Part shown: one piece after another, positions 28,130-38,000 of the stretch | Layout: every line of letters starts with the position of its first letter | Numbering within the stretch: the stretch's first letter is position 1 | NCBI GenBank assembly: GCA_038210495.1 | Contig: JBBQWR010000017.1 | Location: 34,848-98,847, forward strand | DNA: 64,000 nt | Direction: 5' to 3' | From: JBBQWR01 sp038210495 | GTDB taxonomy: Bacteria; Planctomycetota; Planctomycetia; Pirellulales; DATAWG01 | The notes under the pieces: generated by a model | The model's database searches: none | What the model was told of the DNA's origin: nothing | The model's input: the letters and a program-made list of their open reading frames with translations, nothing else | Made by a program: the position numbers and the translations under genes

Positions 28130-28150
28130 GGCGCTTCGCCGAAGCCCCGG
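28130..28150. repeat. Short repeat GGCGCTTCGCCGAAGCCCCGG
   Basis: The same 21 bases occur at 43820-43840, and related segments occur inside the element at 54592-54742. Here they lie in a GC-rich, partly self-complementary region between typA and the broken protease gene. Confidence 0.65.
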
Positions 28151-28165
28151 CGCTGCGGCAAGTTG

Positions 28166-28600
28166 CTATCGGCCTTGATGCGCCGGCGTATTCGTCGCCC
28201 AAGCCGTCCCGATCACTGCGGTGATAGGACGCAGTTTCTGGGAGGCCGGATCGGCCTGCACGCCAAAATTCTCAAGCGCCGTCCCCCCGAGCAATAAAAG
28301 CGAGTTCGGTGGGCCGAATACGACGAGGCACGTGATCGATTCATCGCTTCCCTCGATGGTGAACACGGCTTCGCCAACTAACCAACGATCTTTCGTCCCC
28401 TCGGCAAACACGAAAATCGCGAGTGAACTTCGGTTCGATGCCGATTTCTTTGAGACGGCTTTCAGGCGCGAAGCTATAAATGGCGCCGGTGTCGACCCAG
28501 AACGGTTTCTGGAAGTTTTCACCAGGCGCCTTCGGATTGGCGATGGTAACTTTAACTTGAAAGATGCCACTGACGAAGCTCTCGTAGCTTCTTGGACGAT
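28166..28600 (-). pseudogene. Retropepsin-like aspartic protease gene, frameshifted
   Basis: The first frame gives SGIFQVKVTIANPKAPG, then FWVDTGAIYSFAPESRLKEIGI, with the D-T-G-A catalytic motif of clan AA proteases. After EPKFTRDF it loses sense; the neighbouring frame continues with VFAEGTKDRWLVGEAVFTIEG, then LLLLGGTALENFGVQADP to TAG, the expected C-terminal half (LLG-T-LE motif). Dropping one T from the TTTT run near 28413 restores DFVFAEG. The start is uncertain; frames run back to 28670 with a TTG. Other retropepsin-like bacterial proteins of this size are about 120 residues. Recent pseudogene or base-calling error. Confidence 0.6.
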
Positions 28601-28698
28601 TGCGGATAGCCGGGCCGGACAGTCGGCCTACCGCGGAAATGTCGCTAACGGCTCTCCGACCGGGGCGCAATCAATCGGCTTTCCCGAACGGCCGATTC

Positions 28699-30465
28699 TC
28701 ATTTTCGCGATGTTTTGATGCTATCGCGATCGATGTGGTCGGGCGTCCGGGGCGTGTCGGCCGCCGGTTTTGACTGCGAAAAGATAGCGATCACAATCAC
28801 GACGACCGCGAGCAGAAACACGCCGCCCATCACCAGCCACAGCCATTTGGGTATCGAGACCACGGGCTTCGGCCGACGATGGATTCGTTGTTCCAAGATT
28901 CCGCGAGCCGCGCCGCCGCCAATCTCCGAGGCGCCAAAGAGGACGCTCGTCGGGTCGTCTTCAAGGGCGCTGTCCAGCGATTGAGCCTTGGGGATGGTCA
29001 TTTTGCCAGAACCAGAACCGACAATCTCGCCGGGAAATGGAATTGGCCCCGAGCCCGAAACGGTGGCCTGCGGTCCTGATTTGCGTGGATCGCGACCGAC
29101 TGCCCCCAGGCCATTGTTGCCTCCCTTGCTGCTGCCTCCCTTGCTGTCGCCGGGGCCGCGCTGGGCCGTTCTGAGTTTGTCCGACTGAGAGCCTTGCTTG
29201 CCGCTTCCGCTCAATTGGCTGTCTGACTTTTGGCCGCTACCGATTGCGGGCTGCGGACGAGAATTCGGCGAGCCCTTGATCGTGGTTTCTCGGTCCATGT
29301 CGGCGATCGTATCGCTATCGCTCCCTGGAGCGTTTGGCCGTGGCGGAGTGAGCGTTGAAGATTTTCGGCGCGGTGGCGGTAGCGGTCTACCGCCGGAGCC
29401 TCGCGGACCCGCGCCCCCTCCGGCGCCTTGAGATTGGGCCGCCAGCCACGACTTGAGCGCCGCGGAAACGTCGCTCGCCTGTTGATAACGCCCCTCCGGC
29501 GACTTACACATCATTCGTTCGCAGACGTCGACCAGGGCCTGCGGCGCGTCGGGCCGCTCTTCGTAAATGCTGGCCGGCGACTTGTTCTGATGTGAATGAA
29601 TCCGCTGCTGTAGACTGCCGTGCGGAAACGGCGGATGGCCGGTGAGCAGATAATACATCGTGCAGCCGAGGCTGTAGATATCCGCCCGGTGATCGACGCC
29701 GTGGCTGTAGATGGCTTGTTCCGGGGCCAGATAGTCGGCCGTGCCCAGTACGTTTTCGTCGTGGGCGATCGTCAACGAGGGGGCGAGGTCGTCGACGATT
29801 CGAGCCAACCCCAGATCGAGCAATTTGACGACGCCCCGCTTATCGACGAGAAAATTCGCGGGCTTGATATCGCGATGAATAAGTCCGGATTGATGAGCGT
29901 ATCCCAGGCCGTCGGCTGCTTGGCGAATATAGTTCGCCACGGTGACGTAATCCGGCAGACCGCTCTCCTTGACGACATTTTGCAGATCGCGGCCTTCGAC
30001 GTATTCCATCACGATATAGTGGTGGATTTTATGCTGGCTGATGTCGTAGGTCTGGACGATATTCGGGTGGTTCAGCCGGCTCGCTGCAATAGCCTCCTGG
30101 CGAAACCGTTGAAGGTAAGACGAGTCGTTGACTCGGCTGGCGGGGAGCACTTTGATTGCCCGCAAGCACTGCATCAGCGTGTGTTCGGCCAAGAAGACGG
30201 TGCTCATGCCGCCGGCGCCGAGGAGTCGCATCAGCTTGTAGGGACCCAAACGAAAACTCGAAGATTTTCCTTCGAGCAACTTTTCGGCCTGCCACTGCGT
30301 CAAAAGCTTCAACTCAATCAGCTTTTTGGCCAATTGATCCGCTTCATCGAAGACGGCGGGCGTCGATTCTTTCAACGAAGCGAGCGCGGGCGCCAGCCGG
30401 TCCTCAGTGACCAACTCGCTGCGCCGAACGCATTCGAGAAATTTATCGACGGTGATGTTTGACAT
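28699..30465 (-). CDS. Membrane-anchored Ser/Thr protein kinase
   Basis: I start at ATG 30465 (MSNITVDKFLECVRRSELV); an upstream start at 30585 is possible but adds 40 unconvincing residues. Residues 1-75 form a helical region seen before the kinase in many planctomycete kinases. Kinase domain from about 80: LLGAGGMSTVFLAEH (glycine loop), RAIKVL (VAIK Lys), HRDIKPANFLV (catalytic loop), DLGLAR (DLG in place of DFG) and DYLAPEQ. A Pro/Ser/Gly-rich linker of ~200 residues leads to one membrane helix near the C-terminus (WLWLVMGGVFLLAVVVIVIAI), putting the kinase in the cytoplasm. Substrate unknown. Confidence 0.92.
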   Translation of the reverse strand: MSNITVDKFLECVRRSELVTEDRLAPALASLKESTPAVFDEADQLAKKLIELKLLTQWQAEKLLEGKSSSFRLGPYKLMRLLGAGGMSTVFLAEHTLMQCLRAIKVLPASRVNDSSYLQRFRQEAIAASRLNHPNIVQTYDISQHKIHHYIVMEYVEGRDLQNVVKESGLPDYVTVANYIRQAADGLGYAHQSGLIHRDIKPANFLVDKRGVVKLLDLGLARIVDDLAPSLTIAHDENVLGTADYLAPEQAIYSHGVDHRADIYSLGCTMYYLLTGHPPFPHGSLQQRIHSHQNKSPASIYEERPDAPQALVDVCERMMCKSPEGRYQQASDVSAALKSWLAAQSQGAGGGAGPRGSGGRPLPPPRRKSSTLTPPRPNAPGSDSDTIADMDRETTIKGSPNSRPQPAIGSGQKSDSQLSGSGKQGSQSDKLRTAQRGPGDSKGGSSKGGNNGLGAVGRDPRKSGPQATVSGSGPIPFPGEIVGSGSGKMTIPKAQSLDSALEDDPTSVLFGASEIGGGAARGILEQRIHRRPKPVVSIPKWLWLVMGGVFLLAVVVIVIAIFSQSKPAADTPRTPDHIDRDSIKTSRK

Positions 30466-30764
30466 GCCGACCCGGCGCCCGCGAGTCCCGTCGAACCGGG
30501 GCTCGATAAGGCCACCCAGTGTTTCACCTGAATCCGAGAGAATCTTCTCTTGAGAATAACACGGATCGAAGAAACTTACCACCAAGGGCTAGTGTTCGTA
30601 AAGCATTTCTCCAATAAAATATTCGACACGACGCCAGAATGTTGGGCGGTCGATGTGCAAATGGGCTTCCCATCCAGCTGTGCGATTAGTGAAGCAGGCT
30701 GGTGTGTTCGGAACCCGGCGCCACCACTCTGGCGATGGGTAAGTCCATCCAGGTAATCAGACGC

Positions 30765-31022
30765 ATGAGATCATTTGACGTAATCTTGTATACCCGGCAC
30801 GGTTGCCATCTTTGCGACGAGGCAAGCGCCGCTCTAGAAAACCACGGTCTGCGGCCGACGGTCGTCGATATCGATGCTGACCCGCAACTGGTTGAACGAT
30901 ACGGCCAGTCCGTGCCGGTCGTGTGGATCGACGGACAAGAGCGATTCCGCGGCCGCGTGGACGAAGTTCTGTTGCGAAGACTGCTCTCCGGCGGGACGGA
31001 GAACCAACGCGACCAGCTTTAG
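30765..31022 (+). CDS. Glutaredoxin-like thiol-disulfide protein
   Basis: 85 residues with the thioredoxin fold: VILYTRHGCHLCDEASAAL (redox pair Cys14 and Cys17), VVDIDADPQLVERYG and the cis-proline strand SVPVVWIDG. It resembles the short glutaredoxin-like (DUF836) group found widely in bacteria. The ATG at 30765 is the last start before the fold; starts at 30702 and 30735 are possible. Stops ten bases from the convergent floA stop. Confidence 0.8.
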   Translation: MRSFDVILYTRHGCHLCDEASAALENHGLRPTVVDIDADPQLVERYGQSVPVVWIDGQERFRGRVDEVLLRRLLSGGTENQRDQL

Positions 31023-31031
31023 CCGCTAGCG

Positions 31032-32057
31032 TTATGTCACCGAACCGTTGCTTCCGCCCGGTCCATGGTGCTGCAAATAAAAATTCCCATCGCGAAACGC
31101 CTCCGCCATCGCCTGGGGAATTTCCGCTTCTGCCATGATGACGCGCGAGCGATTTTCCGCCGTCAGGGCTTTCATTTCTTGCTCGCGGGCGATCGCAATG
31201 GCCCGGCGCTCCTCGGCTTTGGCGCGTGCGACGCGCGTGTCGGCCTCGGCTTGGTCGGCTTGTAAACGGGCGCCGATGTTCTCGCCGACTTCGATATCGG
31301 CAATGTCGATCGATACGATTTCGAACGCCGTATGGGCGTCCAATCCTCGCTGCAACACGGCCCGCGAGATCGAGTCCGGATTTTCCATCACGGTAAGATG
31401 GCTATCGGAGGAGCCAATCGATGTGATGATGCCTTCGCCGACTCGCGCCACGATCGTCTCTTCCGTCGCCCCGCCGATCAATTGATGCAAGTTGGTCCGC
31501 ACGGTGACGCGAGCCCGCACCTTAAGTTCGACGCCGTTGCGAGCGATCGCGCTGAGCGTGTTCTTGCGGCTCGTCGTCGGATCGGGGCAGTCGATCACCT
31601 TGGGATTAACGCTCGTTTGCACGGCGTCGAGCACATCACGACCGGCCAAGTCGATCGCGGCAGCGCGATCGAAGTCCAAGTCGATGTCGGCCCGGTGAGC
31701 TGCGATGATCGCCCGGAGAACCTTGGGCACGTCGCCACCGGCCAGATAATGGGCTTCAAGTCGTTGGCTCGTGATTTCGCTCCCCGGCTGGTTCGCGATT
31801 CCGGATTGCATGGCCATGATCTTGGCCTGCACGATGACGCGGGCGTCGACGCGGCGCAGGCTCATGCCGATCAAGTTCCACAGCGAGACGCTGGAACTGG
31901 ACATATAGGCTTGAAACCAGAGCTTTCCGTAGTTCACCATCACCACCAGAATGACGATGACGAACACCACGGCGACCATGGCGCCGAGCAGCATCCACGG
32001 AATAGTACCGTCGGTCAATTTGAATTGCTGGGCAAAAATCGCCAAAAACATCGACAT
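31032..32057 (-). CDS. floA: Flotillin-like protein FloA
   Basis: Membrane scaffold protein of functional microdomains. One N-terminal hydrophobic hairpin ([21 protein letters not shown]), then the FloA-type PHB/SPFH domain ([64 protein letters not shown]) and a helical C-terminus rich in Ala/Glu ([47 protein letters not shown]). 341 residues, as in Bacillus YqfA/FloA. The usual NfeD partner gene is not beside it. Confidence 0.93.
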   Translation of the reverse strand: MSMFLAIFAQQFKLTDGTIPWMLLGAMVAVVFVIVILVVMVNYGKLWFQAYMSSSSVSLWNLIGMSLRRVDARVIVQAKIMAMQSGIANQPGSEITSQRLEAHYLAGGDVPKVLRAIIAAHRADIDLDFDRAAAIDLAGRDVLDAVQTSVNPKVIDCPDPTTSRKNTLSAIARNGVELKVRARVTVRTNLHQLIGGATEETIVARVGEGIITSIGSSDSHLTVMENPDSISRAVLQRGLDAHTAFEIVSIDIADIEVGENIGARLQADQAEADTRVARAKAEERRAIAIAREQEMKALTAENRSRVIMAEAEIPQAMAEAFRDGNFYLQHHGPGGSNGSVT

Positions 32058-32264
32058 ACTTCAAGCTCCGGATTCGCCGCAGGGAGACGGGGGCAATGCA
32101 CGGTTGACGACCTACGCACCGAAATGGGCGGCAAAGATAGCATAACTGGTTGCCGCACATGCTACCACTGGCTCGGGCTCTCGGGGTCGGGAGTCGCGCG
32201 CGTTGAGCTTGCCAAGAGCCGGGACGACGGATGACTACGGCAACGCGCGCGAAATCGCCTACCC

Positions 32265-32335
32265 AAAGCGATCCGTCTGCTGAAATGGAGTCTCGCGATT
32301 CAGCCACAGGCTGCGTAGGGAACTTCCCGCCTCCT
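32265..32335. repeat. Direct repeat copy 1 flanking the Y1 transposase
   Basis: 32265-32305 (AAAGCGATCCGTCTGCTGAA ...) matches 33121-33161 with one mismatch in 41 bases; similarity continues, with small gaps, for about 30 further bases (CAGGCTGCGTAGGGA against CAGGCCGGGCAGGGA). Confidence 0.85.
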
Positions 32336-32340
32336 GCCTC

Positions 32341-32442
32341 AAGCCTCGTTCACGAGGCTTTCCGCGCAGCGGTATTAGGCCCACCGTTGACGGTGGGTTT
32401 TCCGCGCCCGACAATTCCGTCCTCAGCCTCGTTCACGAGGCT
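32341..32442. repeat. Array of three short perfect hairpins upstream of the transposase
   Basis: AAGCCTCG-TTCA-CGAGGCTT at 32341-32360, CCCACCG-TTGA-CGGTGGG at 32380-32397 and AGCCTCG-TTCA-CGAGGCT at 32425-32442. The first two are followed by TTTCCGCG-type sequence and the third by TTTTCGC. Tetraloop TTSA hairpins of this size are typical of REP sequences recognised by Y1-type transposases. Confidence 0.8.
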
Positions 32443-32497
32443 TTTCGCTGAATTGGCTTGAGCCCCTTCCATCCGCGTCATCGCAAACGAGCCGCCC

Positions 32498-32923
32498 GTG
32501 TCCCGAAATTACTACAGCGAAATCCATCTCCACATGGTCTGGCATGCCAAGGACAACTCTCCGTTGCTGACGCCTGAAGTCGAGCCACTCGCCCATCGCG
32601 CCTTGCGCCAGAAAATCGTCAACTGGCCCGGCGCGTTCGTCCACGAAATCGACGGCACGCCAACCCATGTGCATCTGGCCGTGACGATCGCTCCGACAAT
32701 CACGATCAGTGAATTCATCGGCCAACTCAAAGGAGGCTCGTCGCACGACGTCAATCAATCGCGCGGGCGCAAATCTCTCGAATGGCAAGCGGGCTACGGC
32801 GTGGTCAGTTTCGGAACCAAGGATCTCCCCTGGGTCGTCGAATACATTCGCCGGCAGAAAGAGTACCACGCGACAGGCGGCGTTTCCGGTCGGTTAGAGC
32901 AAATCACGTCGGACGACGCGTAA
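32498..32923 (+). CDS. REP-associated / IS200-like Y1 transposase
   Basis: 141 residues. The HUH single-strand nuclease signature is present: His57-Val-His59 in GTPTHVHLAV and nucleophile Tyr116 in VVEYIRRQKEYH. WQAGYGVVSFGTKDL matches the family block before the tyrosine helix. Starts at GTG 32498 with MSRNYYSEIHLHMVWHAKD, a standard N-terminus. Flanked by hairpins and by the long direct repeat, so this is probably a domesticated REP-associated tyrosine transposase (RAYT) or a small IS200-type element. All catalytic residues are intact. Confidence 0.88.
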   Translation: MSRNYYSEIHLHMVWHAKDNSPLLTPEVEPLAHRALRQKIVNWPGAFVHEIDGTPTHVHLAVTIAPTITISEFIGQLKGGSSHDVNQSRGRKSLEWQAGYGVVSFGTKDLPWVVEYIRRQKEYHATGGVSGRLEQITSDDA

Positions 32924-33000
32924 CTGACCAGCGGCTCAAGCCTCGACGGCGAGAAGCCGCGTGAACGCGACTGACTAAAACAACGTTCCGGTTCCGCTAA

Positions 33001-33055
33001 CCCGCCATAAATGACGGGCCTAGGACCGCTGGCGCGGATGACCCCATGAATGGGG
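33001..33055. repeat. Two hairpins downstream of the transposase
   Basis: CCCGCCAT-AA-ATGACGGG at 33001-33018 (one mismatch) and CCCCAT-GA-ATGGGG at 33042-33055 (perfect). Both have an AT-ATG core, unlike the CGTTCACG core of the left-hand set, so the two flanks carry different hairpin classes. Confidence 0.7.
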
Positions 33056-33120
33056 CCTCGGCGCCGCCCAGAGGCGACGTTGCGACGCTGTTGGGCGCCG
33101 TGCGCAACATAGGCTTTCCA

Positions 33121-33191
33121 AAAGCGATCTGTCTGCTGAAATGGAGTCTCGCGATTCAGCCTCAGGCCGGGCAGGGATTTCCGGCCCCCTG
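33121..33191. repeat. Direct repeat copy 2 flanking the Y1 transposase
   Basis: Second copy of the 32265-32335 repeat in the same orientation, 856 bases away. Together the copies bracket the transposase gene and all five hairpins. Confidence 0.85.
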
Positions 33192-33511
33192 ACCAATCGA
33201 ACGAGACTCCCGGCCCCGGGACGCCGGCCGTCCCCACGTCTCGTTTCGCAAAATCGATCTAGGGGAAATTTCCGCGAACAGTTAAGATTTGCAAACTTTA
33301 CAAGACTTGCGGCACGGTAACGAGGCCGGCGGCGATCGTCCCGCGACGATCGCCAACAGCAGCCTGTCGCAAGAGTTGTAAGCGAGTCGAGCTAGTCGGC
33401 AAGGCGGCGGGCGAGGACACTGGCCCGAAAATTGCTTTCCCGCTCGCCTCGCTAATCGGCTGGAAGGATCCATGCCGAGCGTTCGACCCAACGCGTTTAC
33501 GGAGAAAGAGC

Positions 33512-34816
33512 ATGGAAGCTCGTCTGGCTCGGGCTGCGTTTCTCGCAGCCGTCGTGGCGTCACTCGGCGCCGGTTACCGGACCCAAAATTTTGTCGTCGA
33601 TGCGCCGACCACCGATTTGGCGGAAAAAATCGGCAAGGCGGCGGAAAAGTTTCGCCACGATTTGGCGGTCGAGTGGCTCGGCAAGCCGCTCCCCAATTGG
33701 CCCGGCGTCTGTCCGATTCACGCTCAAGTGGCGCCGCATCTCGGCGCCGGCGGAGCGACCAGTTTCATGTTCGATCACGGCGACGTATTCGGCTGGCAGA
33801 TGAACATCCAGGGCTCGGAAGAGCGGATTCTCGATTCGGTGCTCCCGCACGAAGTGACGCACACGATCTTCGCGAGCTACTTTCGCCGTCCCTTGCCGCG
33901 CTGGGCCGACGAAGGCGCTTGCACCACGGTCGAGGATATCAGCGAGCGAACGAAGCAAGATCATCTGCTCATTCAATTTCTCAAGACGGGCCGGGGCATT
34001 GCGTTCAGCCAGATGTTCGTCATGACCGAGTATCCGCAAGACATTTTGCCGCTGTACGCTCAAGGGTATTCGCTCGCCCGGTACTTGATCGCCGCCAAGG
34101 GGCACAAGGAGTTTTTGAACTTCGTCGGCGATGGAATGAATTCGGAAGACTGGACTGCCACGCTCGACCAGCACTACGGGTTCCACGATTTGGGCGTGCT
34201 GCAAACGACTTGGCTGGAATGGGTGAAGCAAGGCAGCCCGATGCAGGCGATCGCGAGTAACGTGACGCCGGCGACCGCGATTTCGGGGCGGACGGGTCGG
34301 ACGGGAACGGGCGCCATCGTTCGGGCCCAAGGTCCTGATCGATCGCCTCGCGTTTCACAAGTCGCATTGACCCCCGGCGAACACGTTGACGCCACGCAGC
34401 CGAAGACTGATCTAGTGGCCATCGTGCCGGTCAGCGAGCGACGAAACGGCCCAGCCACGTCGCCGATTCGCAACGGCTCGGTGACGATCGACAACGGTCA
34501 GCCGGCGACTCAGGCCGCGGCGACCGAGCTTGCCACAACCGCGGGTCCGCCGCCGCTGCCGACGTCGATCGCCACGCGTGGCCCAGCAGCGTACGACGGT
34601 TGGCGCGGCGCGCGAAGCGATGTCGCCGTCGGCGCCGATTCAACGTCAGCCCCCCCGGGCCAATCCGTTTACGGTCAAGGCGCGGGTCTGATCCATCACA
34701 GTGGCGATGGCGCGCAGGCGCCTCCCGCCGATGTCGCCGCGAGTAACTACTCCGCCAACGAGGTGGTCCGCACGACGCAGCTTCCGAGGCAGAAGCTGCT
34801 GGAGTGGACGCGGTAG
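33512..34816 (+). CDS. Secreted HExxH metallopeptidase-like protein
   Basis: 434 residues with a signal peptide (MEARLARAAFLAAVVASLGA). The domain at about 30-240 carries His113-Glu114-x2-His117 in LPHEVTHTIF and a third ligand candidate Glu134 in RWADEGACT, the gluzincin (peptidase MA) layout. The strand FGWQMNIQGSEERILDSVLP precedes the zinc helix as expected. The C-terminal ~190 residues are Pro/Thr/Ala-rich and disordered, possibly wall-associated. GGAG lies eight bases before the ATG. Substrate unknown. A perfect 30-base palindrome follows the stop. Confidence 0.75.
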   Translation: MEARLARAAFLAAVVASLGAGYRTQNFVVDAPTTDLAEKIGKAAEKFRHDLAVEWLGKPLPNWPGVCPIHAQVAPHLGAGGATSFMFDHGDVFGWQMNIQGSEERILDSVLPHEVTHTIFASYFRRPLPRWADEGACTTVEDISERTKQDHLLIQFLKTGRGIAFSQMFVMTEYPQDILPLYAQGYSLARYLIAAKGHKEFLNFVGDGMNSEDWTATLDQHYGFHDLGVLQTTWLEWVKQGSPMQAIASNVTPATAISGRTGRTGTGAIVRAQGPDRSPRVSQVALTPGEHVDATQPKTDLVAIVPVSERRNGPATSPIRNGSVTIDNGQPATQAAATELATTAGPPPLPTSIATRGPAAYDGWRGARSDVAVGADSTSAPPGQSVYGQGAGLIHHSGDGAQAPPADVAASNYSANEVVRTTQLPRQKLLEWTR

Positions 34817-34840
34817 AAACGGGCGCCGGCGAAGCCGGTA

Positions 34841-34913
34841 TACATAGCCGCGGCATCCTGCTGCGGAGTAATTTTTTTGCCAATACTCCGCAGCAGGATG
34901 CCGCGGCTATGTA
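34841..34913. repeat. Perfect 30-base inverted repeat, CATAGCCGCGGCATCCTGC family
   Basis: 34841-34870 (TACATAGCCGCGGCATCCTG ...) and 34884-34913 are exact reverse complements over all 30 bases, with a 13-base T-rich loop. Best-preserved member of the family; sits 24 bases after the peptidase stop and could act as a terminator-like structure. Confidence 0.92.
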
Positions 34914-35010
34914 TTGACGCCCCCCGCCCGCCCACTCCCCGCGCCGCCGGTCGGCTGATAGAATTCCTGCTTCCCAGCGCGTGGCAAGAATCCATCGATA
35001 GCGGCTGAGC

Positions 35011-38000
35011 ATGTTTCGACCCGTTGAGAGTAGCGTCAACTTTCCTGCCCTCGAGGCCGAGGTCGCTCGGTTCTGGAAAGAACACAACGTCTACGAGAAA
35101 TCACAGGCCCAGCGCGCCGGCCGCCCGCGGTTCGTGTTCTACGAAGGCCCGCCAACCGCTAACGGGATGCCGCATCCGGGGCACTGCCTAACCCGGGCGA
35201 TCAAAGACCTTTTCCCACGCTATCGCACGATGCGCGGGTTTCTCTGCGAGCGAAAGGCCGGCTGGGACACGCATGGGCTACCCGTGGAGGTCGAGGTCTG
35301 CAAAGCCCTGGGCATTCACTCCAAAGAGGAGATCGAGGCCTACGGCGTCGAGTCGTTTATCCACCAGTGCCAAGAGAGCGTCTGGCGATATATGCAGGAG
35401 TGGGAGCGGCTGACCGAGCGGCTCGGCTTTTGGATACGGCTGGACGAGGCCTACGTCACCTATCACCAGAGCTATATCGAAAGCGTCTGGGCGTCGCTCG
35501 CCGAGCTGTTTAATCGCGGATTGCTGTATCAAGGCTATAAGATCGTCTGGTGGTGGGCCCAAGGCGGCACGGCCCTATCGAGCGGCGAGGTGGGCCAAGG
35601 CTACCGCGAGGTCGCCGATCCAAGCGTGTATGTGCGGTTCCCCCTATTGGACGACGCGGGCGAAAAGACAAACATGAGTCTGCTCGTGTGGACCACGACG
35701 CCCTGGACGCTGCCGAGCAATCAGTTCGCCGCGGTGCATTGCGATCTCGAGTATGCCGTCGCCCATGATGCCGAAACGGATCAGCGGGTGGTGATCGCGG
35801 CCCCGCTGGTCGAGAAAATCGCCGAGAAGATCAAGCGACCGCTAACTATCGAAAGGACGATTCGCGGCGAAGAACTTATCGGAAAGCGTTATGCGCCGCC
35901 GTTCAATTATTATTACGATCAAATGCCGATGGCCTCGGCCGGCGCTCCTGCTCAGTGTCGCGGCGAAGAAACCGGCGAACTACTCGGCGGCGGTCGGCAA
36001 CATTTACAATGGCGGGTGATCGCCGCCGAGTTCGTCACGCTCGACAGCGGCACCGGCCTGGTGCATCAGGCGCCGGCGTTCGGCGAAGTCGATTATCAGG
36101 TGCTGGTCGACGAGCGGGCGCGATTCGTCGAGGGTCAGCAGCCGCAGTTGATTTGCGCCGTCGCGCCGGATGGCAAATTCACCGCCGAGGCGCCCGACTT
36201 TCAAGGCCGCTGGGTCAAAGACGCCGATCGCGACATCACGCGCGATCTGCGGCATCGCGGGTTGCTCTTTCATCAAGAGCAGTATCTGCACGAGTATCCG
36301 TTCTGCTGGCGGGCCGACGAAGATCCCCTGATCCAGTATCCGCGCGAAAGCTGGTTCATTCGCACCACCCAGTTCAAGGATGAGATGATCGAGAACAATC
36401 GGCAGATTCGCTGGCTGCCGGAGCATATTCGCGACGGACGGTTCGGCAATTTTCTGGAGTCCAATGTCGATTGGGCCCTCTCGCGCGAGCGTTATTGGGG
36501 CACCCCGCTGCCGATCTGGGTCTGCGAAGCGACCGGTTTCGCCGAAGCGATCTCCTGTTATGACGAGCTCCTCAAGAAGCCGGGCGTCACCGGCATGGAG
36601 GTCTGGGATGCGGCGAAAAAAGCCAAGCCGGAGTTGGTCGACGATCTGCGGGTGCATAAGCCGTACATCGATGCGATCACCTACGATTCCGTGCAGCCGG
36701 ACGTGCCGCCGGGAACCCGGATGCGGCGCGTTCCCGACGTGATCGACTGCTGGTACGACTCGGGCGCCATGCCGTTCGCCCAATGGGGCTATCCGCATCA
36801 GAATCGAGACAAATTCTCCGAGCAGTTTCCGGCCGATTTTATTAGCGAGGCGATCGATCAAACTCGCGGCTGGTTTTATAGCCAACTGGCGATCGGCACG
36901 CTCCTGTTTCGCGATCCCAATTCCAAGAGCACTGACTGGCCGAACAAGCCGCTGCCGATTCCGTTTCGCAATTGCATCGTGCTGGGGCTGATGCTCGGTG
37001 AAGACGGGCAGAAGATGTCCAAGAGCAAGCGGAACTACCGCGAGCCGAACGAGATTTTTGACCGCTACGGGGCCGACGCCCTGCGTTGGTATTTTTTCGC
37101 CAATCAACCGCCGTGGACGACGATCCGCTACAGCGAGCGGGCGATCAAGGAGAGCATTCCCGAGTTTCTGCTCAAGCTGTGGCACGTTTACAGCTTCTTC
37201 GTGATTTACGCCAACATCGACGGTTTTAATCCGGCCGAGCTTTTAAATGGAGACGCCGGGGACGTCGAGCCGCGGATTCTCTCGCACGCGAAGGAATATC
37301 GGCCGATCCGCGAGCGCGGCGAGCTGGATCGTTGGGTGCTCAGCGAGCTGAATCGCACGGCCGCGACGGTCACCTTGCGGATGGACGATTACGACAATTT
37401 TGGCGCGTGCGGTCAGATCACCCAGTTCGTTGACGCTCTCTCGAATTGGTACGTTCGCCGCAGTCGCGATCGCTTTTGGAGCGAGGACAAGAAATCTCGC
37501 GACAAGCGGGACGCTTATTGGACGCTCTATGAATGTTTGGTGACCACCTCCAAGCTCATCGCGCCGTTCGTGCCGTTTTTGGCCGAGGCCCTGTGGCAGA
37601 ATTTGGTCATGGCGCCATTCGGAACTCGGGCGATGGAAAGCGTTCACCTCAGCGACTTTCCCACCGGCGAGGCGGCCGCCAGCGATGAACTGCTGTCGGC
37701 CCGAATGAGCCTAGTCCGTGAAATCGCCTCGCAAGGCCGAGCGGCGCGAATGGGCGCCAAGCTAAAAATCCGGCAGCCGCTGGCCAAGGTCGAAGTCATT
37801 CTCGCGGACAAAACGCATCAAGGCTGGCTGGCCGAACACGCGGCGCTGCTGCGCGACGAACTCAACGTCAAGGCGGTTGAGTTCACGGAGAAGGCCGATC
37901 AATATATTACTTACACGGTGCTGCCCGATCTGAAGCGACTCGGGCCGCGGTTGGGCAAACAGTTGCCTGCCTTGAAGGCCACGCTCGCGAGCGCCGACGC

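Larger units (their letters stand above)
32058..32497. other. Left flank of the REP-type transposase, no gene seen
   Basis: Between floA and the transposase. It holds the first copy of the flanking direct repeat (32265-32335) and three hairpins (32341-32442). No open frame with sensible composition. Confidence 0.5.
32924..33511. other. Right flank of the transposase and leader of the next gene
   Basis: Holds two hairpins (33001-33055), a GC-rich segment with GGCGCC repeats (33060-33100), and the second direct-repeat copy. From 33260 to 33470 the sequence is ordinary intergenic DNA before the metallopeptidase gene. No gene seen. Confidence 0.45.

Noticed and set aside
29620..30462. 280-codon plus-strand frame opposite the kinase gene
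   Set aside because: Shadow of the kinase domain on the other strand; the kinase motifs are unambiguous.
31332..32234. 300-codon frame opposite floA
   Set aside because: A shadow on the opposite strand of a well-supported flotillin gene; no recognisable pattern.
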